Assembly: GCA_015501595.1 (NCBI GenBank)
Contig: JADNRX010000003.1
Location: 248,001-312,000 of the forward strand
Source of the DNA: Hymenopellis radicata
Lineage: Eukaryota > Basidiomycota > Agaricomycetes > Agaricales > Physalacriaceae
DNA length: 64,000 nt
Direction of reading: 5' to 3'
Shown: in pieces, positions 10,698 to 23,902 of the stretch
How the letters are laid out: each line of letters opens with the position of its first letter
How positions within the stretch are numbered: position 1 is the first letter of the stretch
The notes under the pieces: generated by a model
What the model saw: only the letters and a program-made list of their open reading frames with translations
The model's database searches: none
What the model was told of the DNA's origin: nothing
Made by a program: the position numbers and the translations under genes

Positions 10698-11056
10698 GTG
10701 GGGACACCAAGCTGTTCATTTCGCTTGCTTGCTTTGACGTGGTCGGACAGAGTATGGCTTCTACGTACAAACGCTCTAAAACCCCGGGTGGACATCATGC
10801 GTACGCTTTGCTCTCTTTGTAGGTTCCTTTTTGGGACTGACTTCCTTACTCAGCTGTGCCCCAACTGGCAGGGGTCTTGCTTTTCTCCGGCCAACATGTC
10901 TCAGGACGACATTGTGTCTTCTTTTGGACGACTCTTATTGTCTTTATTGTCTTCTCGCTCGTTTTTATTGTTCTCTTGTTCAGAATGTTCGCCAGGAACG
11001 TCGATGTCGATGCCAAACGGGTTTCGTTATTTCCTGGAAACAGAAAATACGAATAA
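10698..11056 (+). CDS. Hypothetical small membrane protein (3' part)
   Basis: Not recognised. An intron (donor near 10801, acceptor CTCAG near 10853) joins WSDRVWLLRTNALKPRVD in phase to a tail carrying one strong membrane helix (FFWTTLIVFIVFSLVFIVLL). A basic segment and the end LFPGNRKYE follow. The true start is not visible; upstream exons may exist in 10.1-10.7 kb. Confidence 0.35.
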
Positions 11057-11415
11057 GGAATCGGAGACTCGGGACGCGGGACGCGGGGAGGAATAACGCT
11101 GAAGAATAAGGAAGGTAAATACGGCGGGGAGGGTATGGGTATGGGGGATGTAAGTATGTATATGATGGTTCGTAAAATGAAATGGTGCGTCGTGAAGAGA
11201 TATGTAACGTGTCGCGCATAACTGAGTTGGGGAACGGTACCGCCATCGAGACAATACCACAGGCATAAGAGGAGCGACTAGAGTTACAGACCTGGTGGTT
11301 GTCAAGATAAATAAAAACCAAGAATACACCCCGCCTCGATGATGGGTGAGGGCGGGGACTGTTTTACAGTATACACAAGTCCAAAGACCAGCGACGACGA
11401 CCAGCATCATCAGCT

Positions 11416-13043
11416 TTAATAACTGTGCTGCATCATCTCGTCGTACCGCATGGAATCTTCGTAGGGATCGTCGGGGTAGACAGATCCCGTCAGCGTCTGG
11501 GGATATAGGTCCTGCGGATAGTCGTGCGGATAATCCTGTGAGTAATCTTGACTGTACTCGGACATTGCGCTCGACGCCTCTACCTCTAGGTCTCCGTGGT
11601 ATTTCATGTCGAGGTCGAGTGGAGGTATCGCGTTTATATCGAAATCCTCGTTCACCAACATCTCGTTGCCTGCAGGCCACACGGTATTGTCCCATCCGTA
11701 TGGATTGTACGAGTCAAAGTCGTGCTGAAGTTGAATCTGCAGGTCGATCTCGGCTTGAGTGTGAGGATCGATGTAGCCGTGCTCGTCGAGCTGAGTATAG
11801 GCATGCGCGAGAGTATTGGTGAGCGGCGTGTAATGTGCCGATCGAGGAGAGGAGGGACCAGAGGATGCTGAACTGATGGAGGACGCGGGGGAGAAATGGT
11901 GCGGCAGCCGTATCTCCTCTGGAGACATGGTAAGCGCTCCAGCGTCTCCGTTGCCAGACATATTGAACATGCTGTTTTCGTGAAGATATTCCGATGGCTA
12001 AAAATAAGCAGACATCAGCGTCGCGTCGGTTATCGGCAACATCGAAACCCGACATACCTGAAGACTAGCTTCGTAGCCTGCGAAAGACGGAGGCCTAAGA
12101 CCATCTTGAGGGTGATAGTCAAAGTTCATCGTAGCCTCTCCAGGACGCGCAGACGAATGGTCGATTAAAGGTTTAAGGGAAGGCGAGGACGGACAGGATG
12201 GAGTGATGTACATGTTCGGCACCTGCACCGACTGGTATGTGGGAGGAGGGGTCGGGGCAGAAGCGGATCGGCCGTGATGGCGGGGAACGACCATCGGCAT
12301 CACGAACGACATGCAATCGTCATCGTGCTCGAATTCGCCTTTTCTGCCTTTACCCTTCCTCGCCTTCATGCGCCCTTCCTTCGTTCTCTGCGGCCGATAC
12401 ACGTATCCGGGGTGCATCGCCTCGTGCTCCTTCTTCTTCTCCTTGGCCAGCGCGTCCCAGTATTTCCGTTCCTCGTCTGAAAGTGCCTTCCACTGCTGGC
12501 TAATGGTCTTGGATAAATCAGCTTGACGCTGCTTTTTTGTAGGACCGTGCACTGCAGCTTCTTCCTGCGCCGCTTGTCGATCTTCGCAGCATTTGCGGCG
12601 GAACAGGATAAACGCGTTCTCTGGGCGTTTGACGTAGCCCTCATCTCCCTTCTTCGGTCGTGGATCGATGTCGCTGTGGCACGAAGATTGTCGCCGTCTG
12701 TGTCCTAAATGATCAGGAGACGTCGATAGAGCAGATAAAGGTGGTGATTGGGGACGGTATGAGTCGTATGAGCTGGTCGGAGAGGTCGAACAGAGGGAGA
12801 GAGGGTGAAGGTCGGGCTCGAAAGGTGAGGTGGAAGGCGACGAGTAAGGACTGTCTGAAAGGTTATGGTTTACAGGGAAAGTGAAGGCGCGAGGCGTCGG
12901 AGAAATGATCGCAAGCGTTGGAGGAGGAGCATCCGTCGACACTTCGAGTGCTAAGGATAGCACGGTTTGAGGCGTTCAATCAATCAAGCGGAAGCAAATC
13001 ACTTACTTCGGGATTGGGTATCGCGCGTGCGTAGGGCGGGCAT
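11416..13043 (-). CDS. HMG-box transcription factor
   Basis: A sequence-specific HMG-box regulator of the MATA/Ste11-like class common in basidiomycetes. A short first exon (MPALRTRDTQSR) splices in phase to a long exon. The HMG box, about residues 125-205, has VKRPENAFILFRRKC, ISQQWKALSDEERKYWDAL and HPGYVYRPQR. The rest is low-complexity and Ser/Pro-rich. A second intron (GTATGT to TTTTTAG near 12057-11998) leads to an acidic C-terminal exon with YSQDYSQDYPHDYPQD repeats, a plausible activation region. Relatives control mating, pheromone response or development; which applies here cannot be told. Confidence 0.88.
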
Positions 13044-15833
13044 GATTGTTCAGGAATAAGAGGGGGAGTGAACAAAAGCGGTTCGTGAGGGAGGGAAGTC
13101 GGGAGGGCGGGATGGGAGAGATTAGTGGGAGGGAGGGAACCCTACACGCGGGGGGGAAAGGCAATGAGGTGTCGCCTGAGTGGTCGCCTACTTTTTTGTC
13201 TCTCGAGCAAACCCGAGAACAATTAGAGGAGCGGGGCACGAAATCCGTAAGACAATTGAACTGATCGCTTTATAGGCCTGGTCGGGATGGAATCACGCAA
13301 AGGGTCCGGCAAGCCAATGAGGTTTCGGTGTCTCATTGTTATCCTATATACGGTCCAGGAGACCTGCATGGCCAGATTGGGATACCCATCTCACGAGAAG
13401 AAATGGAGCCTCGCTTAGGCCATCCCGATAATCTGGTCCGGGACCTAGGCGAGTCATCTGAATCAAATTATTGTCTCCGTTAACCTACTTATCTATTCAC
13501 CTTTCGAAGAACCGTTTGCTGATTGAACCAACGTAAGATTGACCCTTCTAGAAACTTTGAGTTATCCAGACCCCGCGGTAAACATAGCCAGGTAGAATTA
13601 GGTTTTTATGCAGATGTCCGCCGAAGTTCTTGATGTACAGGAAGCCTGAGTATGAGTATTAATCGTAAGCACATGAAAATGTATGTATCTTTGAGATTAC
13701 TGGAGGAATATGAACCAATATCGGCGGCGGGGGGGAAAGGTACTTGTCATGAGTTCTGCTCACTTTCCAGACGTATGCGTCGCCCTTATGTCACGGAGGA
13801 AGGACGAGAGATCCTCCTTCAACTTTCTGGATTTGGCAGTCAAGACCCGGCCGTTCGTACTTGCCTCATCACAGAGATCTATCGCCCAATATAGACATGT
13901 GGCTGTGCCTCGCAATCTTGAGATCTTCATGGCGTCACTTGCCTGCGCGCAAACCCAGCCGGAATTCATCGATATCACGGAGGTGAAGGGATGAAGAGCA
14001 GACGCCCCCGCGGTGCTGAACCCTGCCTCTTCGCATCGGGTGGTGTCGGGTCGCCCCGTGATGTGAGTGGTCTTTTGAAAGGTGAGACACGCTATCTAAT
14101 CGAGTCAAGCCTGCCTTATTCGCACGTGGGAATCAAGCTATTTTCCGGCGGCGTATTGCGATCGTATAACCTCGTAGCCGGCGGTAAGGACTCCTGAGGA
14201 CTGTGCTAGGCAGCGGAAGCAGATTCGTATTAGCGCGTACTGGGATTCACTTGCAGTGGCATATCCACGTCTTTGTGGCTGGTTGAACGTGTGAGCGGAA
14301 GGGAACTGATCTGGACCTGCGTGCATTGTTCATTGTACGACTAAAAGGGTAATCATCCAATGCAAAATTCCCCTGCCTTGCCAGGAGGACCCGATGCCGC
14401 CGCTAATATACATAGAGTCGAGTCAATGAGCTCAGTATCAGCACGACAACGATCTAGAGCAAATATTGAATGAACAACCGTTTCCAGACGGTCACGCCGG
14501 TCGCATTTGAAAAGTCGGTAGGCCCTAAAACGAAGATGGCATGTGTGGCTTTGGATATATGACGGTTACGAACAGGTCCGATAGTTTCCAAAGGGTGAGA
14601 AGAGTAATCAAGGAAAGACCGACAGCAAAACATTGTATCTCGATTCGCATGTGGGTGTCATATCCAGAATGGGCGAACAATGGGCTCACTGGACGTGATA
14701 GCTCTGAGAAGGTTAAATTCACCTGATCGTGCCGACTAGGGTGACGCGAAGACGAATGGCATCCAGGTTGAATGGACAATGTGCCGGTACATTGCATACC
14801 CTTCTGACCAAGCCTCGGGTGCGCTGAAATTTTCATTCATCGCCACTAGGAAGCATCAGCAGAACTCCATATGCTGATCCTGACCCGAAGACCGTATTAG
14901 ATACAAGTTCCCGCCCTTCGTACTTTGTAGACAGCGTCGGGCCCGAGCTCATCCTAGTCATCTTCCTTTCTAAGTAACACTTCGAAAACGCGTACTCACG
15001 GCTTGGTCGCGAATAGAAGGGCCCTGTAAGACAGATGACGCGTCATAACGTGTTGTATTGAATGGCTATGCACATGCGTAGGCGACAGAAAGATACCGAC
15101 CCCGCGATCGACCACATTTATTTCCTGTATTGGGGAACAATGCTCGAACGCAATATCGGAAGGAAGCAAGGGGTATCACTGACCTGTATCACGGCCGCGC
15201 CATGAAGCAACCGTGAATGAAGGATGTCGTGAGGTATTGGAACGAGTGTGATATGGGAACCGTTTGATAGACGTGCGGCAATCATGGCGCGACAATGAAC
15301 CATTGGGAGACCTAGAGCAGATAGAACAGGGATTCAAGGGAGCTCAATAGGGCCGGTCGCTCGAAATATACGAAATGGACGCGACTCATATCAAACCCAT
15401 TGTCATAGGTCATCTAAAATTTGCTCTGGACGAAAGAAGCAACGGCACAGTCAGGACTGCATGCCAGATATGAGTCGAGCAAAGTGAGTCAATCTTTCCG
15501 CGGGTAGAACGCGAGGCTTCGGCGAACAGTGGCACTCTGTCAAGCATTACGATCCCTGACTCCGCTACTATACCCAAAGCATTGAACAATGAGCTTGCCA
15601 AGCATTGGAAGCACGATATAGACCCGTCAGATTCGAGGAACGTAGTCATAGAGATAAATTCACCAGAGAAAGCCAGCAATGACGCGTCGTGCTGATAGTT
15701 TTTGACGCGCGACTGGGAGGTGCATGATGGCGGGAGGCGGAGAGGCGGAGTTTGAAAATAATATGACGTCGTCTAGAAACATGTCTTTCTCATTCTTTCA
15801 ACCACAGTCATCCTGTCCACCAGCGTCTCCATC
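13044..15833. other. Intergenic, 2.8 kb, one possible unidentified gene
   Basis: 13.05-13.26 kb is G-rich leader of the HMG gene. On the minus strand at 14.5-15.7 kb, exon-like pieces occur without a family: SGSISCFQCLASSLFNALGI-like sequence at 15.4-15.68 kb, then IAARLSNGSHITLVPIPHDI ending in VIQ at a GTCAGT splice site (about 15.18 kb), then GVGIFLSPTHVHSHS, then a hydrophobic helix near 14.65 kb. These could be exons of one hypothetical gene but do not form a confident model. Confidence 0.35.
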
Positions 15834-16694
15834 ATGGTTAACGCTCTGAAACGCTCTGCAAGTCCTAGCGTGACTGTACAGAGCTCTCATAGCACGAAAA
15901 AGCTCAGGATCATCGACGACTTTGCCAAAACCTCACCTTTTCCTGACTTTCGCCGCCCATCACCCGAGGAAGCTTGGGAAGTTCATAAAATCCTTGCACA
16001 ACTTCATCCCAATACAAAATCCTTTCGGGACACTTCGCCTCCCAAGGGAAACTCTGCCCAAACCTGCGGCCATGCTCCCAATGTCATTGAAGCTCTCATC
16101 GGCACCATTCTCTCTCAAAACACGTCGGGGAAAAATTCTTCACGCGCCAAATCCAACCTCGACGCTGTTTTTGGTCGAAACAACTTCGCTTCCATCGCCA
16201 CTGCTCCCCTTGACTCGGTTATTGAGGCTATACGCTCCGGAGGTCTTGCTAACAAGAAAGCCGCCACCATACAATCCCTCCTGCACTCCATTCACGCTAA
16301 ACACGGTGAATACTCACTCCAGCATCTATCCGCCTCTGAGGAAAGTGGCTCCAGGATGTCTGACGAGGCCATCATGAAGGAATTGGTTTTCTACAAAGGG
16401 GTGGGTCCGAAGACCGCGTCGTGCGTCTTGTTATTCTGTATAGGGCGCGATTCTTTTGCGGTGGATACGCATGTATACCGACTGAGCAAAATGCTCGGTT
16501 GGGTTCCTCAATCCGCTGACCGCGTTCGAGCGCAAGCTCATCTGGACCTGAAGATACCATCCGAAGTGAAGTACGGTCTTCACGTGTTGATGATCAAACA
16601 CGGTCGCGTTTGTAAAGGCTGCAGTGGACGGGGCTCGGAAGACTCTTGCATGCTTAAATCGTACATTCGCACGAGGGATGAGTCTCTATGTTGA
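15834..16694 (+). CDS. HhH-GPD DNA glycosylase (endonuclease III-like)
   Basis: Base-excision repair protein, 286 residues, intronless. The amino end has a basic stretch that could be a nuclear signal. ALIGTILSQNTSGKNSSRA matches the first conserved helix. The helix-hairpin-helix LVFYKGVGPKTASCVLLF contains the lysine used by bifunctional glycosylases, and FAVDTHVYRLSKMLGWVP holds the catalytic Asp. The carboxyl end has only CKGC and one later Cys, not the Cys-x6-Cys-x2-Cys-x5-Cys iron-sulfur loop of bacterial Nth, so the cluster is probably absent. The substrate (thymine glycol type or other) is not evident. Confidence 0.88.
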   Translation: MVNALKRSASPSVTVQSSHSTKKLRIIDDFAKTSPFPDFRRPSPEEAWEVHKILAQLHPNTKSFRDTSPPKGNSAQTCGHAPNVIEALIGTILSQNTSGKNSSRAKSNLDAVFGRNNFASIATAPLDSVIEAIRSGGLANKKAATIQSLLHSIHAKHGEYSLQHLSASEESGSRMSDEAIMKELVFYKGVGPKTASCVLLFCIGRDSFAVDTHVYRLSKMLGWVPQSADRVRAQAHLDLKIPSEVKYGLHVLMIKHGRVCKGCSGRGSEDSCMLKSYIRTRDESLC

Positions 16695-19451
16695 CTTGGC
16701 GGTGTTGAGCATTTCGCCAAAGATGATAGGTCTTCGTGTGCGCGTCCTCGGTAAATATGGAGTGAGTGCGAATTTTCTCCGCGCCCTGTCACAGCTAACA
16801 TTCTAATCCATCAATAGACGTGAAGAATCTACATCTTTATTATTGTATTGTGATGGTTGCTATTTCTTGAACCCAACTATCGCAAATAATTGGGCACCAT
16901 TCGACGTGGAAGAATATTCCATCAATTTTCAAGACTTTTGCGCGATATCCTATGAATTATCGATTCTCATGTTTCCCCGGGAGAGGTGGAAAGAAGTGGC
17001 GGAAATGAAATCAGTCCATCAGTGCGCAAGACGACACACGTGTTACGTTGGTCGGTGCTTTCTTAGCCTTGGGAATGTTTACGAGAAGGGTGCCTAGTGA
17101 CATATCTGTTCGTGATTTTTCATCTCATACGCCGCTCTATACCTCCCTGAGCCACAATCATCGTCGAAGGATCGGCCTTCCTCCGCCTTGTAGGTCGCTT
17201 CACTATCTCCGTTTTCATCGCTAACCTTCGATATCCAGATTCGAGGACTGGGTTGCGAAACCCATCATATGTGGCGACTTATCTCTCTCCCGCAGGTGTG
17301 CTTCTGGATTTTCTGAAAGTTCTCATGCCCGTGGCCTTGGAATCCAGGCATGTGCCTGTTTTCTTGCAACTCCGGTAGTTGAGCCACGCTATTTTCTGAC
17401 TCTGAGGCCCCATTTTGGGCGTGGCGCGCGGGTGCACTGCGAAGCTTGGTCGCCGATTCAACTATCTTTCAACATGCCCTATTGAGCTCATTGTTTACAG
17501 CAGGCGTGCAGACTTCGTATTGCGGTCAAGGACACATGTTCTGACTAGCTCTTGCTAAATGCCAACGGTTAGTATATATGCGGCAGTTACTTTGTTGTAG
17601 CGCACCTCCGCTCTACACGCCTTGCTGCATTTGGTATTGATTTCTCCGAGGAAATCCGGTTTTGGTACCTTCGGCCGACGCCACGCTGAACGCTGATTGT
17701 GGCGGCAAGGCCGCTTCCTGGGCCATGAGAACCACGAGTAGCGCGCCCGCAATGTTCATGCCACCGCTTACGGCTTTCGTACCGCACTCCCATGGCCACG
17801 AGACCGGTGCGTGTCTGATTATCACACACAGACTTCTTTTTGGACTACCCGTATTGAATCACACTTCATTTCATGCGTTTACTTTACGGAATGCGCTGCA
17901 TGTTAGACTGTTCTCCATGCCTGCTGAACATGACACAGCGAACACGAGGATGCATGGGGCAGCCCAGCCCTGCGAATCTGTACGCTCAATGTCATTCGCA
18001 ATGCTCATCGTCACTCCACGATCCGGACTTGTCGCATGCTGTCCTACGTAGGTACGCCGAACGGCTACACGAACCGCAGTGGGTCGTCTCAAGCGTACAA
18101 GGCACCTGGCAGCCTGACGACCCATGACGAAAGATCGCGGTCAATCATGAATCCGTCGCGTACCGCTTCGAGATAAGACGGATCAGCCAGAAGGCGGGAG
18201 TTCGTCGCATCGTAAGTCCGCGGGTTATCTACTCGAATAGATAACTTTACTTGTCGCCTCAGTAGCGTCCGATCTACACAATCACAGTATCGACTATTCC
18301 GGCTCTCTCCGACTGCTGCTATGCTAGCATCCAGGTTCGATGTCTACTGTATATCGCTCAGACTCTCGTTATATGATTTAATATCCTGCTCGGACGGATG
18401 AAATCGCTTGAACAGATGACACAAATGTCCCAAGTCTCCCTGTCCGACCGGGCATGAATGATGCGTATCTGCGCGACTCCTCTGGTCCGTTCCGTGTAAT
18501 GATTAATCTACAGACCATCGCTCCTTCATCGTTATCCATCAGTCATATGCGAGCGCACTTGTCTCCACTGTTCCGTATGGCGTCGGCCACAGTGGGCATC
18601 ATTGAGTAGCATATGAGCATTTCATTTCCGTATTCTTATCGACGAAAAACGCAAAAACAAACCGCTCTTTTCCGAACTCGAAGATCCGGTGGACGAGGGC
18701 GCTAATACGAGTAAGTCGTTACCCAGCTATGAAGTGGCGAACATTGTGATATCACATGAGTATACGCATTGAAAGCAACTTGTATACTCTTTCAATTGAT
18801 TGAAGTCTGTTCTGTAGTTGGACATGCGTAGAATGGACCTTACTGTTGGCACTGGAATGGAGATCTCATACAGGCGCCACCGTTCTGGCAACGGGTGACC
18901 CGTAGCCAGTGGATTCTGTTCCATTCTCAGTTTGACCGCCGTGATAGTAGTTGCTCCCGTCGAACATTGTATAGCCGGCTGGTCAGGGGACGCAGTACTT
19001 CGACATATGCGTCATGGGATTTACTCCAAGTGAGTGATTCTCCGGGGATGCGTTTATCTGATGTCCCCGCTCCTCTGCCTAGTGGTGAACCGTATCCTTG
19101 GGTCCACGATTCGGTGCTAATTGGGGTATGTATGACCCAGGTGAACGTCTCATGTGCTGGCAGAGCGAACCTAATCAACATGCCGCTAACGAAAAAGGAA
19201 AGTTGAACACAGCAGCATGGATACTTTGTGGCTGGATCTAGCCAGATAACCCTGTCGGAATCTCCGTCAGAGAGAATTGCATGGGCGAAGGGTTTGAAAC
19301 GAGGCGTTTGCCCGCTATCTCTCCGTGCTACTGGCCTAGAAGCGAAATACGGCAACGGCATTCGAGCATTGTGCTCAGAAGTGGCAACTCACCTGACCGG
19401 ACCGGAGTCCGGCAACAATGGCAGCTATCGCCCTTGCCTTTCACCATCACG
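16695..19451. other. Intergenic, 2.8 kb
   Basis: No recognisable gene on either strand. Several reading frames of 80-144 codons exist (for example minus 18927-19361) but lack domain, splice or composition support. A small palindrome, GTTATCTA-n6-TAGATAAC, lies near 18225-18246. Confidence 0.5.
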
Positions 19452-20619
19452 ATGCCCACCGCCCAGCTCCAGGCGCGGTATGTCCGATATTACTTGACCA
19501 TATGCTGCGTACTGACATAGTCGAAATAGTGACGTCTTCCCAACAAGTTGGTTGGATTTACCGAACGAACTGATAACCGAAGTCGTTCTCTATGCTGCAG
19601 TCTCCCATCTTCCCACCGCTCAGAGTCTACGCCTTGTCTGTCGGGAATTCAACAAACTCGTTCTATCATGTTTATTACGGGACCTCATATTCACTACCCC
19701 CAGCCAGATAGTTCATTTTGCCGAGCTGTTGCTACCTAAGCGCTCATACCCCCTTCTATTTCCAATACAACCACGTCCCCGAGCACCTCCTCGCTCTTTC
19801 GACTCCTACAAAGTCACCTCCCTTGCCCTTGCCAACATTCACCGACTTCCGTCCGCTGAAGACGCGCTGGAACGCGTCGCAACAGCGCTTACAAGTGTCA
19901 GGCAGCTGGCCATCACCGACAAGAACCTTTCCTCTCATGCCTTTTGGCTAAGAAAGTTCCCCATACATCCGTCTACACTCATGGTATTCTATTATGGTCA
20001 AGCGAACCCCCTCGATTTTCGTGAACCCATATTTCAATCCGTGACACACCTCTATTGCCCCACTGTCGAGGGTTTCCACGATTCGTCTCTATGTGACGTA
20101 GCAGCTCTCACTCATCTAGCACTTTACTCCGGGAACATTGGGGATGAGGATGAAAAACTACTAGCTGTAGTTGACGAGATAGGCGATATATTACGGTCTT
20201 CGCCTAATTTACAGGCCCTGGTTGTCGCTGTGGCGTCACTCTATATCTATGCCAGATGGCAAGCAGTTTTGACTGAACACTCGTGGGTACTGGATGATAA
20301 AAGGTTGATTGTTCTCCCATATCAGGTCCAACCCATGGACGAATGGGAGCGAAACATATTGGGTCGCGAAACAATCTGGGACCGAGCTAAGGCTTGGTCT
20401 CCGCTTCTCGTACATGATGTCGGGTCGGACATGGTAGATGGCTTTGCTGATGAGGACATAGTTCACCGGGAGACAGGACGAATGTTCGATTTCCCGCCAG
20501 CGGAGTGCGAACGGGAGTGGGAGCTCAGTCTCTTCCCCGAGCAGTACCACATTCCGTCATCGAATCCAGCAGATGATTGTACGTATCTGTACTTCCCCGC
20601 TTACCAGTCTTCTCAATAA
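19452..20619 (+). CDS. F-box-like protein
   Basis: A short first exon (MPTAQLQAR, 19452-19477) is joined by a 52-nt intron to a long second exon in phase. The F-box-like motif is at the amino end: WLDLPNELITEVVLYAA then QSLRLVCREFNKLVLSCL. The remainder (about 330 residues) has leucine-rich stretches such as AALTHLALYSGNI without a named domain. Predicted substrate adaptor of an SCF ubiquitin ligase, a hugely expanded family in Agaricomycetes. The protein ends FPAYQSSQ. Confidence 0.8.
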
Positions 20620-22720
20620 TAGTCGGCACAGATTATATGCACACTGGTAAATATCAGATCTAAGCTTGTATCCTGCTTCTGAACTGGTCACATAGTCTAT
20701 CCCCTGGACGACTGAATTGAAAAGGGCACATATGCATTCGGTATGAATCATGCCTCTTCTCCTTCTCGTACTGACTCCGTTCATCAAGAAGGAATGTCAT
20801 AACACAAACTATCGCACACTATGCTGTCTTCTAACCGATATCAGCGAGAATGCTAACAAATCGTTCTCATGAATCAGTAGACCATGTGTTTCGACAATTT
20901 CGACGTTCTTTAGTGCGTCATATAACACTGAGATGAGATTCGAGGTTGCATCCTTTATGTTCGATGTTACTTCGAGCGGCGCTTAACCCGAACAAGCGCG
21001 AACCATGTAGGAACTCCATCTGTCTTCGGTGCCACACTAGGACTGTGATAATTCTGGGCATCCATGGCTTGGGTCCCATCAGTCTCATGTTCCCTGAGTC
21101 CCAGGGCAGGAACTGTGAGATATCTCTCGCACATCCTAGCGCATCGGCGTCACTGAAGGATCCCTAAACGGTGCGAGAGCACGAGGCTCGCGTCAATTAT
21201 ATTGCGAGGGCCTCGTCGGTGCTTCATCGGCGACATCACGTCCTGGAAATCTCAATTGCAGTCTAAATCGGCCATCTGAAAAATAATTAATTATGCCGCC
21301 CTGCGCATGTTCGTGGGCTTCGGGACCCACAAAGAGCCCTGGGAACACACGCGAGACTTGGTTTGTGATTGAGTGTGAAAGAAATGTGTGGTTTCTTTCA
21401 GGGCGTTGTGAGTCCTCCCTGCGCCTTCTACCTTTGTACTTTCCGCTTCGAGTAACCGCATTTGCAACTTGAATGCTCCCCTTGTTATCCTCAGTACTGA
21501 CGCTGTTCGTGGACCTGGCGAGGCGCTAAACGCTGAACTACACTCGGAGTCCTGGTGACCTTCTGACGAAGGAGGGCTCATTTTATTACCCTGATTGGTA
21601 TTGTCGTTTCTGCTTCGTTTTTTCCATTTTTCAAGTTGCTGTTCAATCGTGTCTTCAGCTGGATTTTTATTAGGCCCTGCCAAATACATCTTGTAGTATG
21701 TGGCGGCCCAGCAGTTGTAGTTGTGACGGACAGTAAAGTTCCGTGGCACATTATCTACGAGCGCTTGAGCCTATCTCCACGGTCTTACCTGACGCCGTCA
21801 GGTCATCCTGTTAGAATCCGGAGAGCGTTTGCCACCAGGAATCTTTGGCTAAGATTTTCAATCTCCTACTTCAAACGCCGTCCGCTCTGGATGGACCCAC
21901 AAAGGATCATCACGATCAGGTATTTCCACACGGATCTATCATCTGTGGGCGTTTATACGTAGCGCTAACTTGCGTTAGTCTTTCAAGTCGGTTCTGATGG
22001 AGCTACCTTATCAGGAAGCATAACCTCGTGCTCGCCCCGGGTCATGTTTTGTTCTCCTTCTGCTTTTGGACGACCCCGGGTGGCGTTCCGTTCAGCGCAA
22101 CTCCGCAGGCTTGATGTCTTCCTTCCAGGTTGTTCTGTGAAGGGACGCAGTTCGCCATGCAGCTCAATAGCCAGCAGCCGCAGGTACAAAGCAAAGGCGC
22201 GCGCTTAAGCGATTCGAGGGTGCGTCCTTAGCCGCCGTACTAGCCTCTCGTGCTACTGATAACTCGTGGAACGTCTTCAGTGCATTACCACCGTGAAACG
22301 TCTTGGTCAGTGGTACGAGCACTCGGTATATCGAATGCTTACCTAGTGAATCTTTTAGATTGTTGAGCGGAGATTCACGGTGGCACGTGTACGATGAATT
22401 ATGCGAATGCTACTGCGAGATCTTTGACGACCGCTGACCGCCACAACGAGATCGACTCTCGCAATATTAATATCTGCACGGTGATGGTAATGGTGGCGGT
22501 GGCGGATTCATTGACTTGTTTGTATTGAGACGCTGAACAGTTATTATACTCCCAGCACATCGCCGAGCGATGGCGTTGCGCGCAGAACAGAAAGGACATC
22601 TCCTTCGAAAACAGTGATCAAAGTCGTCCAAAGGCGGTACCGCGAACTCAATGGTCTTGTCCAAATATAGAATGCGTCTAGATGTGCTTTACAAAACAAC
22701 AGAATAGATGTATCAACAAT
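20620..22720. other. Intergenic, 2.1 kb, one weak reading frame
   Basis: A 152-codon minus-strand frame at 21291-21749 (ending VPKPTNMRRAA) is polar and lacks a known domain; it is listed only as a possibility. Nothing else is supported. Confidence 0.4.
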
Positions 22721-23902
22721 TCACTCCGCGTAGCCGTCATCCTCGAACGTCTTTGGTTGCAGATGCTCCAAGAACGTGCTTACTTTCTCGTAAACAGCGA
22801 ACACAATCGCCTGTCCGGGGGCTACGCGCAAAATCCGAGGCGTCAAACCCTTATAGAATGACCGGACGCCCTCTTTCCTCCACATGTCCTCACCGATGTT
22901 TACGATTCGGCGGAACGCAGAAACTCCAGGCGTCGAAGCACTCTTCTGTAGTCCTGCGAGATCAGACAAAGGATGAGGACCTCTTGACCGAAACCAGAGT
23001 GGAACTTACGCGTCTTTATAGTGTCTATTGGCGCGTTCGACATGGGTCCGGTAGCCCCAGAAATGAACCCAATCAGCATAGTTTGGTACGACGGCAGTTC
23101 CGTCACGTCTGGTTGCAGTCTATGCGCCAAAGCTTTGAGCTCCTGATACGCGGTGAAATTCGCGCCTTGATTTGTCGCTTGTCTAAGCGCCGTCAATGAG
23201 ACGCCACGGTATAGCGCCGAGAAGCCCTCCTCGCGTATAACAGTATAAACAGTATGGGCTGCATTCCGATAGCGCGGAACCTCGAGAGGGTCGGCGAGTG
23301 AGTGTTGTTGGGCTTGAAGTCGAATCTTGACAACTTCCATAGGCGTGACGACTGCGACGGCTTCTGTTGTGCCAGCTCCAAGACCGGCTGTGGAAAGTTA
23401 GAGCGCGGACTCATGTACGGGAGGGAGCCTACCGATAAATATCCCGCCGACACTCGTTTTCCCTGTCTCCTTGTTGGCTAACCACCCCTTGTACGCCTCA
23501 AAACTTGCGAAACGGATGGACATTTTGGGCACGATGCCAGAGAGGACGGCGCCGAGACCTTTGTATAACGCGAGCGGAGTCTCTCGATTAACGATGTAAG
23601 CGCCAGTGGCGAAAAAGCCTCGGGGTTTGGTCTATGGCGCTCACGTTCAGATCCAACTTGAACATCGTAAAGCTTCGTAGACTCACTCCGGGAACACTCC
23701 CCGACCTTGAGAGCTGCATGCGGACTTTGATGGTATCCAGAGGTTGACAGGTAAGCTATAAACCGAGCGATAAACGCGTTCGTTAGGCGAGATTCCAACT
23801 TGAACTGAGGAAGGAGCGGACAGCTTCGCAGGCACCAGCAAATCCGCCCGCCGTTATATGGGTCGCAAAGCCGACAGGTTTCTTGTTACCAGAGCGAGAC
23901 AT
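22721..23902 (-). CDS. SFC1: Mitochondrial succinate/fumarate carrier
   Basis: Inner-membrane antiporter that brings cytosolic succinate into mitochondria in exchange for fumarate, linking the glyoxylate cycle to gluconeogenesis. Three carrier repeats each show the PxD/E-x-hydrophobic-K/R signature: CQPLDTIKVRMQ, VTPMEVVKIRLQAQQHSLAD and NAPIDTIKTR. The stretch RGVSLTALRQATNQGANFTAY is characteristic of Sfc1. The start MSRSGNKKPVGFATHI at 23902 and the in-phase introns (before CQPL, after SVPG, after GGIF, after TIKTR) give the full length of about 320 residues, ending DDGYAE. Confidence 0.93.

Noticed and set aside
17555..18126. Minus-strand frames that might encode a secreted hydrophobin-like protein
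   Set aside because: No paired cysteine pattern and no consistent signal peptide with one frame.
18927..19361. 144-codon minus-strand frame
   Set aside because: No domain, no splice support, and a composition like its antisense frames.
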